Of a DNA stretch of 9,619 nt, positions 1 to 4,813 are shown piece after piece. The notes below the pieces were generated by a model that had not been told where the DNA came from, ran no database searches, and saw nothing but the letters and a program-made list of their open reading frames with translations. The number at the start of each line of letters is the position of its first letter. The first letter of the stretch is position 1. The stretch comes from Spirochaetaceae bacterium (GTDB lineage: Bacteria > Spirochaetota > Spirochaetia > Treponematales > Treponemataceae). The translations under genes were made by a program, and so were the position numbers. Location of the stretch: positions 1 through 9,619 of the forward strand of contig JAISTZ010000089.1 of the NCBI GenBank assembly GCA_031272345.1, given 5' to 3'.

Positions 1-2
1 TT

Positions 3-725
3 TTTTTCCTTCCCTATGACCCCTACGCCATGGATGCGTCCCAAAAACTCAAGGCCCCCTCCGTCTCCCACATCTTCGGCGCCGACAACCTGGGGCGGGA
101 CATCTTTTCCCGCACGGTCCTGGGGGTGCGGTATTCCCTCTTCTTTGCCGCCTCCGCCCTGGTTCTGAGCTTTTCCGCGGGGTGCGCTGTGGGGCTCTTC
201 TCCGCCTTTGCGCCCCGGCTGGCGCAGCAGGTCATCATGCGCCTCCTCGACGCGGTGAACGCGATTCCCGCCTCCCTCCTGGCCCTGGCCCTGGTGACGG
301 TGTTCAAAAAGGGGGCCTTCCCGCTGATTCTCTCCATGGCTATCGTGTTTTTTCCGTCCTTTGTGCGGATTTCCCGGAACGAGGCCCTGAAGATTCGGGA
401 GCTCGAGTACATCCAGGCGGCCCAGGCCCAGGGTGCGGGGCTCTGCCGGATCCTCCTTGTGCACATCCTGCCGAACATCGCATCCCCCCTCATTTCCACG
501 TCGGTCATCGTGTTGACCAACGCGATTATGATCGAGTCCATGCTGAGCTACCTGGGTCTGGGAATCCAGCCCCCCACGCCGAGTCTGGGAAGGATGATGG
601 CGGAGTCCCAGGGGTTCCTCCTCTCCGCGCCCTGGGCGGCCCTGTTTCCGGGGGGGGCGATCGTGCTCCTTGCCGCGGGCTTCCATTACCTGGGGGACGG
701 CATCCTCCAGGGGAGAGCCCGGTGA
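3..725 (+). CDS. Peptide/nickel-type ABC transporter permease (DppC-like), 5' end cut by window
   Basis: Inner-membrane permease subunit of an oligopeptide/dipeptide/nickel-family ABC importer; it forms half of the translocation channel. The frame is open to the window edge, and the codons before the first ATG (position 30) already read as family sequence (PYDPYAMD, then FGADNLGRDIFSR, the usual N-terminal periplasmic motif of DppC/OppC). The true start is therefore upstream and ATG 30 is internal. Several hydrophobic segments follow. The cytoplasmic EAA loop that contacts the ATPase is clear at positions 405-479 (EYIQAAQAQGAG, then HILPN). The C-terminal LGLGIQPPTPSLGRMM and LGDG motifs are typical. 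Its TGA (723-725) shares one base with the ATG of the next gene, so translation is coupled. A G8 run lies at 650-657. The substrate cannot be read from the sequence. Family call is very secure. Confidence 0.93.
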   Translation, partial: FFLPYDPYAMDASQKLKAPSVSHIFGADNLGRDIFSRTVLGVRYSLFFAASALVLSFSAGCAVGLFSAFAPRLAQQVIMRLLDAVNAIPASLLALALVTVFKKGAFPLILSMAIVFFPSFVRISRNEALKIRELEYIQAAQAQGAGLCRILLVHILPNIASPLISTSVIVLTNAIMIESMLSYLGLGIQPPTPSLGRMMAESQGFLLSAPWAALFPGGAIVLLAAGFHYLGDGILQGRAR

Positions 726-2281
726 TGGACGCCCTCATAACCGCCCGCGGGGTGACCGTGGTAAAGCGGAGTGACCACACCAGGCGCATCATCAGGGGCG
801 TATCCCTGGAGGTGGGGCGGAACGAATGCCTCGGCCTGGTGGGGGAGTCCGGGTCAGGGAAGACCACCACGGCCCTGGCCCTTACGGGTATGCTCCCCCT
901 GTCCCTCCAGGTGGGGGAGGGGCAGGTCCTCTACCAGGGGCGGGACCTCTACGGGATGACCGCCGGGGAGATGGAGTCCTTCTGGGGCAGGGAGACCGCC
1001 TTCATCTTCCAGGACCCCTCCTCCGCCCTCAACCCCGTGAAGACCGTGGGCGCGCAGATCGCCGAGCGGCTCACCCTGTTTTCGGGCCTTTCCAGGGCGG
1101 AGATTGAAGGGCGGGTCCTGGGGGCCTGCGGCGAGGCCGGGCTGCCCCAGGAGCGGCCCTTCCTCAAAAAATTCCCCCACCAGCTTTCGGGGGGCATGAA
1201 GCAGCGGGTGATGATCGCCGGCGCCCTGGTGTGCTCCCCCAAGCTCATCATCGCTGACGAGCCCACGGCTTCCCTGGACGCCATCACCGCCCGGGGGATT
1301 CTCCGGCTCCTGGGGGAGGTCCAGAGGAAACACGGGGCAGCCCTCATACTCATCTCCCACGACCTCTCCGCCGTGCGGGAAATGTGCACCAGGGTCTGTG
1401 TGCTCCACCAGGGCAGAATCGTCGAGGCCGCCCCGGCCGGGGAATTTTTCTCCAGCCCCGTGCACGGGGCCGCCCGGCAGCTCCTGGGTGCGGCGGCCGC
1501 GGCCCCCCCCAGACGGGGGACCGGGCCGCGCCAGATCCTTGCGGCGGAGGGTCTTACGGCCCATTACGGGGACCGCATGAGGCGGGGAGGGGCGCCCGTG
1601 TTCCGCGCTCTTTCGTTTTCCATCGCCCAGGACGAGGTCTTCGCCCTTATCGGGGAAAGCGGGTCCGGGAAGACCACCCTTGCCCGAAGTCTTTCGGGAA
1701 TCATCCCCTATTCGGGGTCCCTCCGTATCGAGGGGGAGGAGTTGTCTTCCCTCTCCCGGAAGGCCCGGAGCCGTCTCGTGCAAATCGTGTTCCAAAATCC
1801 CTACACGGCCCTGAACCCGGAACGGAAGGTGCAGGCCCTGGTGGAGGAGCCCCTGGTGATTCACCGCCTGGGGCGGGACAAGGGGGAGCGCGCCCAGGCC
1901 GCCCGGGGGATGCTCTCCGCTGTGGGTCTTGACGAAAGCTTCCTCCTCCGCTTTCCCAGGGAGCTCTCCGGGGGCGAGCGGCAGCGGGTGGCAATCGCTG
2001 CGGCCCTCATGCTCCACCCCCGGCTCCTCATCGCAGACGAGATTCTCTCCGCCCTGGACACGCCGGTTCAGGCAAAAATCATCAATCTTCTTTTCAGCTT
2101 AAAGGAGCGGTTCGGTTTTTCGATTCTCTTTATCACCCACAACATCGCCCAGGCAATCGCCATCGCAGATACGGTCGCGGTGATGAAGGACGGAAGCCTC
2201 GTGGAAATCGCGCCCTCCGCCGTCCTTGCCGCAACCGGCGGCGAACACCCCTACACACGGGAGCTGCTGGGGGCAGTATGA
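725..2281 (+). CDS. Fused two-domain ABC transporter ATPase (DppD-DppF type)
   Basis: Energises the peptide-type importer of the preceding permease gene. It is 518 residues with two complete nucleotide-binding domains, the DppD-like and DppF-like halves in one chain, as in the GsiA and YejF families. Domain 1 has Walker A GESGSGKT (40-47), Q-loop Q96, signature LSGGMKQR (154-161), Walker B LIIADE (174-179) and H-loop H212. An Ala/Pro/Arg-rich linker spans about 255-270. Domain 2 has Walker A GESGSGKT (310-317), Q357, signature LSGGERQR (414-421), Walker B LLIADE (434-439) and H472. After the second Walker B the usual DEP reads DEI (I440). A C-terminal HPYTRELL motif is typical of the oligopeptide ATPase tail. 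The frame is open upstream to position 182, but the ATG at 725, overlapping the permease stop (TGATG), is the sensible start. A C8 tract lies in the linker (1503-1510). Confidence 0.95.
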   Translation: MDALITARGVTVVKRSDHTRRIIRGVSLEVGRNECLGLVGESGSGKTTTALALTGMLPLSLQVGEGQVLYQGRDLYGMTAGEMESFWGRETAFIFQDPSSALNPVKTVGAQIAERLTLFSGLSRAEIEGRVLGACGEAGLPQERPFLKKFPHQLSGGMKQRVMIAGALVCSPKLIIADEPTASLDAITARGILRLLGEVQRKHGAALILISHDLSAVREMCTRVCVLHQGRIVEAAPAGEFFSSPVHGAARQLLGAAAAAPPRRGTGPRQILAAEGLTAHYGDRMRRGGAPVFRALSFSIAQDEVFALIGESGSGKTTLARSLSGIIPYSGSLRIEGEELSSLSRKARSRLVQIVFQNPYTALNPERKVQALVEEPLVIHRLGRDKGERAQAARGMLSAVGLDESFLLRFPRELSGGERQRVAIAAALMLHPRLLIADEILSALDTPVQAKIINLLFSLKERFGFSILFITHNIAQAIAIADTVAVMKDGSLVEIAPSAVLAATGGEHPYTRELLGAV

Positions 2282-2310
2282 GGATTGGCGTACCCATGGC
2301 GCAACTTTAG
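2278..2310 (+). pseudogene. Possible remnant of a third operon gene, only 10 codons
   Basis: An ATG overlaps the ATPase stop in the ATGA arrangement used for coupled genes. It has a G5 run (2268-2272) at SD distance. It reads MRIGVPMAQL and stops at TAG 2308-2310, exactly where the convergent toxin gene ends. This looks like the first codons of a downstream operon gene whose body was replaced by the toxin-antitoxin island. The alternative is a chance ATGA. Ten residues are too few to name a product. Confidence 0.35.
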
Positions 2311-2648
2311 GTTATATCAAGAATGAACAGGATACTTTCCTCAATTTCGTTGATTACCCATTGAGGAACCACCGCTATTTTTTCGATAAGACGTTGTTTG
2401 TCGATAACGCCCAACTGCGGGATAATTGCCACTGAGTCTTTGCTCAGACCTGTACCGGTCTTTGCAAGATAGACATTGCCCGGCACATCCGCCAGAAGCG
2501 TATTTGTTGTCAATGGAATAACAATCGTGGTGCTGATCTTGCTGGCGTTAAAATAATCATTCTGAATGACGAGCGCCGGACGGCGGAAACCTGGTTCGCT
2601 TCCAAAGGGTACGCCGTAATCGACCCACCAGACCTCACCACGAGTCAT
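2307..2648 (-). CDS. MazF/PemK-family mRNA interferase toxin (module 1)
   Basis: Toxin of a type II toxin-antitoxin pair; family members are ribosome-independent endoribonucleases that cut mRNA at short motifs. It is 113 residues, the usual size. The N-terminus has the family pattern GEVWWVDYG, then G-F-R-R-P-A-L-V-I-Q-N-D with R23 in the position of the conserved catalytic Arg. The core strand IVIPLTTN carries T47/T48, matching the catalytic Thr/Ser position. Further on come a late LSKDSVAI segment and IDKQRL, also typical. The start overlaps the end of the antitoxin gene by 14 bases, so it is probably translationally coupled. The gene converges on the ABC operon and ends 26 bases beyond its stop. 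It looks lower in GC than the ABC genes, which fits acquisition by transfer. Confidence 0.93.
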   Translation of the reverse strand: MTRGEVWWVDYGVPFGSEPGFRRPALVIQNDYFNASKISTTIVIPLTTNTLLADVPGNVYLAKTGTGLSKDSVAIIPQLGVIDKQRLIEKIAVVPQWVINEIEESILFILDIT

Positions 2649-2895
2649 TTTTGGTCAACTCCCGCCAGACTTCAAGGGTTGCCGCTTCAGTGACGGGAAC
2701 GCTTTTTCCTAGTTTGTCATACACGGCGTTGATCTGCCCGGTTAACGACTGTGCCTGGGGCTCTGTTGGCGCCGGGGAGCGGCGCTCTTTTATCGTTACG
2801 ACGACCGGAGCGTTGAACTTCCCCCGCCATTCATGGGGCAGCGTGATCGTGTCGTTTTCAACGACGGACTGGAACTGCGCAACCATTCTGTTCAT
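2635..2895 (-). CDS. Antitoxin partner of MazF module 1 (MazE-like, AbrB-type N-terminus)
   Basis: It is 86 residues and lies immediately before, and overlaps by 14 bases, the MazF-like gene. The first 40 residues alternate as beta strands (FQSVVENDTITLPHEWRGKF, then PVVVTIKE), the pattern of swapped-hairpin AbrB/MazE DNA-binding domains. A Pro/Gln-rich linker follows, then a short C-terminal segment (about 65-86) that in such proteins wraps the toxin. The start at 2895 is set by a strong SD, GGGAGGT (2902-2908), 7 bases upstream of ATG. A promoter with a dyad in its spacer lies directly upstream, so autorepression is likely (inference). Naming rests on position and fold pattern, not on a recognised family signature. 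Confidence 0.8.
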   Translation of the reverse strand: MNRMVAQFQSVVENDTITLPHEWRGKFNAPVVVTIKERRSPAPTEPQAQSLTGQINAVYDKLGKSVPVTEAATLEVWRELTKNDSW

Positions 2896-2912
2896 TTTGT
2901 TACCTCCCTATG

Positions 2913-2941
2913 ATTATTGGCGAATTCTCCGTTTCTGTCAA
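2913..2941 (-). promoter_or_regulatory. Promoter of MazEF-like module 1, with spacer palindrome
   Basis: On the - strand, TTGACA (2936-2941), a 17-base spacer and AATAAT (2913-2918, five of six to consensus). The expected transcription start is near 2906, giving a leader of only about 10 bases that holds the SD. The spacer contains an imperfect 12-bp palindrome, GGCGAATTCTCC on the + strand (2919-2930), abutting the -10: a candidate operator for the antitoxin. Confidence 0.75.
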
Positions 2942-3047
2942 CCCCGCAAAACCAAGCCCCCGGACAGCAGCTTACAGCCTGCGCCCAGGGGCCTTTGCTC
3001 TTTGTAAGTCTGATAAATGAGGAACGATAACCTAATTCCAACCCTTC

Positions 3048-3077
3048 TTGACAAAAACGCCGGGGCCGGCGTATAGT
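3048..3077 (+). promoter_or_regulatory. Promoter of MazEF-like module 2, with perfect spacer dyad
   Basis: TTGACA (3048-3053), an 18-base spacer and TATAGT (3072-3077). The predicted transcription start, six to seven bases on, falls at about 3084, on the A of the antitoxin ATG, so the mRNA may be leaderless. The last 14 bases of the spacer are a perfect hyphenated dyad, CGCCGG-GG-CCGGCG (3058-3071), touching the -10: a candidate operator. Confidence 0.75.
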
Positions 3078-3083
3078 GAAGGC

Positions 3084-3356
3084 ATGACCACGATACAGCA
3101 AACCGTCACCATCCCCCCCGACCGCCGCCTCCGGCTGGACATGCCCTTGCCGGCAAGCATAAGCGCCGGGCGGGTGGACATCGTCCTTGTCATCGCGGAC
3201 GAACCGGCCTCCAAAGTCCCGCCAAAGTCAGAAGAGCGGGACGTTGAACTCTTCAAACTTCACGCCGAAGAGTTGAACAAAGAAGCCGCCGATGTGCTCT
3301 CCTACCAGGATTATTTCTGGGAACATTACGGCAGCCCCTGGGACCATGAGCCATGA
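3084..3356 (+). CDS. Antitoxin partner of MazF module 2 (MazE-like)
   Basis: It is 90 residues. The N-terminal segment (TVTIPPDRRLRLDMPLP, then GRVDIVLVI, about residues 8-40) has the beta-strand, Pro-rich look of swapped-hairpin antitoxin DNA-binding domains. A charged linker follows, then a helical stretch (about 55-75, VELFKLHAEELNKEA) and an aromatic tail likely to contact the toxin. The start was set at ATG 3084. An upstream in-frame TTG at 3048 lies inside the -35 box and cannot be in the transcript. Only a weak GAAGG sits one base before the ATG, which supports leaderless initiation. The stop overlaps the next start (ATGA, 3353-3356). Role is inferred mainly from pairing with a MazF-like gene. 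Confidence 0.8.
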   Translation: MTTIQQTVTIPPDRRLRLDMPLPASISAGRVDIVLVIADEPASKVPPKSEERDVELFKLHAEELNKEAADVLSYQDYFWEHYGSPWDHEP

Positions 3357-3679
3357 AGCGGGGCGAACTTTATCGGGTGTACAAGGGGGCAAAGTACGAC
3401 CCCCGGGACCATCGGGTCTTCCTCATCGTGGGCAGACAACAGGCGATAGAGTCCGGTTTTTCCTCCGTTATCTGCGCTCCGGTCTACTCGAACTACACGG
3501 AATTCACGACACAGGTTGAAATCGGCGTTGACGAAGGCTTGAAACACGACTCCGCTGTCTACTGCGACGAACTTATCAGTGTGCCAAAGTCTGTGCTCAC
3601 CGACTATATCGGCTCCCTTTCCCCATGCAAAATGGAGGAGGTGAACGCCGCCCTCCGTATTGCCCTGGCCCTGAACTAA
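3353..3679 (+). CDS. MazF/PemK-like toxin, diverged (module 2)
   Basis: It is 108 residues and starts within the antitoxin stop (ATGA). The family outline is visible: KRGELYRV at the N-terminus, a DHRVFLIVG strand where most members have RPALVI, SSVICAPVYSN as the core strand, a middle LKHDSAVYCDEL segment, then a typical C-terminal helix (CKMEEVNAALRIALAL). R21 could be the catalytic Arg, but the Pro that normally follows it is replaced by Val. S46 occupies the usual Thr/Ser position. It shares little sequence with the MazF of module 1, so the pair is unlikely to be a recent duplication. It is probably an endoribonuclease, perhaps with a different cut site or reduced activity. It lacks its own SD and should depend on coupling. 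Confidence 0.85.
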   Translation: MKRGELYRVYKGAKYDPRDHRVFLIVGRQQAIESGFSSVICAPVYSNYTEFTTQVEIGVDEGLKHDSAVYCDELISVPKSVLTDYIGSLSPCKMEEVNAALRIALALN

Positions 3680-3703
3680 GCGGACAAAGCGCGGACAGCA
3701 GCC
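3680..3703 (+). repeat. Short direct repeats between modules 2 and 3
   Basis: GCGGACA occurs at 3680-3686 and again at 3691-3697, 11 bases apart (about one helical turn), right after the MazF-like stop. The second copy is part of GCGCGGACAGCAGCC (3689-3703). This recurs with one mismatch at 4711-4725 in the end of the AbiEii-like gene, and its core (CGGACAGCAGC) recurs at 2961-2971. The function is unknown; it could be a regulator site or a relic of module shuffling. Confidence 0.4.
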
Positions 3704-3734
3704 GCAAAAGCATTTCTCTTGGTTCCCTTCAGGG

Positions 3735-3763
3735 TTCCATACAACGCGAAAATGCGCTATGGT
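3735..3763 (+). promoter_or_regulatory. Weak candidate promoter for module 3
   Basis: TTCCAT (3735-3740), a 17-base spacer and TATGGT (3758-3763) lie just upstream of the putative antitoxin start. The match is poor at -35 and moderate at -10. Read-through from module 2, whose last gene ends 99 bases before the ATG, is an alternative. Confidence 0.2.
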
Positions 3764-3778
3764 ATATGGGGGCTTGCA

Positions 3779-4153
3779 ATGGACCTTACACGGGAAGAAA
3801 AACTGGAACTCCTCCGGGGCGTGAACTGGGATACCCCGGACACGCCGGAAGCCATGCTCGACGTGGTGGAGGGGCGCGCTCCGCGGTCCCTCGGGTTTGA
3901 GCGGTGGCGGCTTTTTCAGCGGACTCTGGAACGGCTCAACTGGTATGACTTTTTCCAGCTTTGGGGGCCGGAACAAATCAAGGAGCTCTACACACCGGAA
4001 TTGCTGCGCACGGTCCGGCGTGAATTGCGCGGGAGGTTTGACTATGCGGTCAGCGTTTTACGAGGAGAGCCTGTACCCCTTGCAGGATGGGGTTCTGAGC
4101 GTTGTCAGTCGTTGCAACGTACCTTTTTATCTAACCGGAGGTACGGCGCTTAG
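3779..4153 (+). CDS. Putative antitoxin upstream of AbiEii-like toxin
   Basis: It is 124 residues from ATG 3779, with a G5 run six bases upstream as SD. The frame stays open back to 3719 through ATG 3752 and TTG 3719, so the start is uncertain. The body is helical and Trp-rich (WDTPDTPEAMLDVV; FERWRLFQRTLERLNWYDFF; WGPEQIKELYTPELLRTV). Its layout resembles the small DUF6922-like proteins often found directly before AbiEii nucleotidyltransferases. It is not a winged-helix AbiEi. The last 36 codons overlap the toxin gene in another frame, and that tail (AGWGSERCQSLQRTFL) does not look like a conserved domain. The original protein may have ended near 4055-4070. Antitoxin role is inferred from position. 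Confidence 0.6.
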   Translation: MDLTREEKLELLRGVNWDTPDTPEAMLDVVEGRAPRSLGFERWRLFQRTLERLNWYDFFQLWGPEQIKELYTPELLRTVRRELRGRFDYAVSVLRGEPVPLAGWGSERCQSLQRTFLSNRRYGA

Positions 4154-4745
4154 CCGCGGCTATTATCACCACCGGTATTCCGACGACCTTGATTTTTTTG
4201 TGAACGACGACCCTGATTTCAGGGCGCAGGTGGAGGCAGTCCTGGCAAAACTCAAAGAGACCGGTTATGCCTGGAGTGAGAGCAAAACAGAGTTTATTCG
4301 AGCCGAAACATTCTGGAGTCTTAAAGTGATGAAGGGCGATTCCGGCGTTAAGCTGAAACTCGATTTCGTGAACGACATCCCGGCGCATTTCGGGGGCTTT
4401 ACCGAAACGCCGGTGTTCACAAAAACCGACTCGATTCGGAACATGCTGTCCAACAAGCTCTCCGCCCTGTTCCGTTTTGCCGCCAAGGACGTTGCCGACA
4501 TCCGCGAAATCGCCCTGCACGAGCAATTCAACTGGCCGGAAATAGCCCGGGAAGCATCCCAAAAGGACGCGGGCGTTGACCTGCCCATGTTCGGCGAAAT
4601 GCTCGAAACAATGCGCCCCATCGACTACGAGACAATCCAGTGGACCCGTGATGTGCCTTGGGAACGCTTCTATGGGGACATCAGGATAATCGCCAGGGAT
4701 ATGGTGTTCTGCGCGGACAACAGCCTGGCAACGGGGGAGCGCTGA
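4044..4745 (+). CDS. AbiEii/AbiGii-family nucleotidyltransferase toxin
   Basis: It is 233 residues and belongs to the nucleotidyltransferase-fold family that includes the AbiEii abortive-infection toxin and the MenT toxins. Members transfer nucleotides to RNA or protein targets and stop growth. It carries the hallmark LTGGTALSR (30-38), then the metal-binding SDDLDFF (46-52, D48 and D50) and a third acidic strand, LKLDFVND (D107). The later SNKLSALFRFAAKDVADIREI (136-156) supplies the conserved Lys, Arg and Asp of the C-terminal half. The start is ATG 4044, fixed by GGGAGG (4031-4036) 7 bases before it. The in-frame upstream extension to 3897 is low-complexity and overlaps the neighbour, so it is rejected. 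All catalytic motifs are intact. Whether it protects against phage cannot be seen here. Confidence 0.9.
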   Translation: MRSAFYEESLYPLQDGVLSVVSRCNVPFYLTGGTALSRGYYHHRYSDDLDFFVNDDPDFRAQVEAVLAKLKETGYAWSESKTEFIRAETFWSLKVMKGDSGVKLKLDFVNDIPAHFGGFTETPVFTKTDSIRNMLSNKLSALFRFAAKDVADIREIALHEQFNWPEIAREASQKDAGVDLPMFGEMLETMRPIDYETIQWTRDVPWERFYGDIRIIARDMVFCADNSLATGER

Positions 4746-4775
4746 TTATAACCGGCAGTTTCCTTCCCGCAATGA

Positions 4776-4799
4776 GCCGCGGACCTCACGGCCCGCGGC
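4776..4799. terminator. Hairpin between convergent genes, possible bidirectional terminator
   Basis: GCCGCGG (4776-4782) and CCGCGGC (4793-4799) form a 7-bp GC-rich stem with a 10-base loop. It sits between the AbiEii-like stop (4745) and the convergent gamma-glutamyltransferase-family stop (4814). There is no T-run on either side, so factor-independent termination is doubtful. The 68-bp gap holds nothing else evident. Confidence 0.35.
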
Positions 4800-4813
4800 A
4801 GCCATGGTCAGCC

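Larger units (their letters stand above)
2896..3083. other. Divergent intergenic control region between the two MazEF-like modules
   Basis: This 188-bp gap separates two divergent toxin-antitoxin pairs and holds a promoter for each at its two ends (2913-2941 on -, 3048-3077 on +). The central stretch, about 2942-3047, has no convincing gene or terminator. It carries CGGACAGCAGC (2961-2971), which recurs at 3692-3702. Confidence 0.7.

Noticed and set aside
182..724. Upstream extension of the ATPase frame to 182
   Set aside because: This part overlaps the permease in another frame and is Gly/Pro/Arg-rich noise; the coupled ATG at 725 begins recognisable ATPase sequence.
854..2017. Long open frame on the - strand (387 codons)
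   Set aside because: It lies antisense to the fused ATPase, has Gly/Pro/His-rich low-complexity sequence and no recognisable domain; it results from high GC with few stop codons.
3048..3083. TTG start at 3048 for the module 2 antitoxin
   Set aside because: The TTG is part of the -35 box, so it would not be transcribed from the recognised promoter.
2892..3101. Small - strand frame before the module 1 antitoxin
   Set aside because: It crosses both divergent promoters and has no SD or domain pattern.
3897..4043. Upstream extension of the AbiEii-like frame to 3897
   Set aside because: Low-complexity Ser/Gly-rich sequence fully overlapping the putative antitoxin; the SD at 4031-4036 supports ATG 4044.
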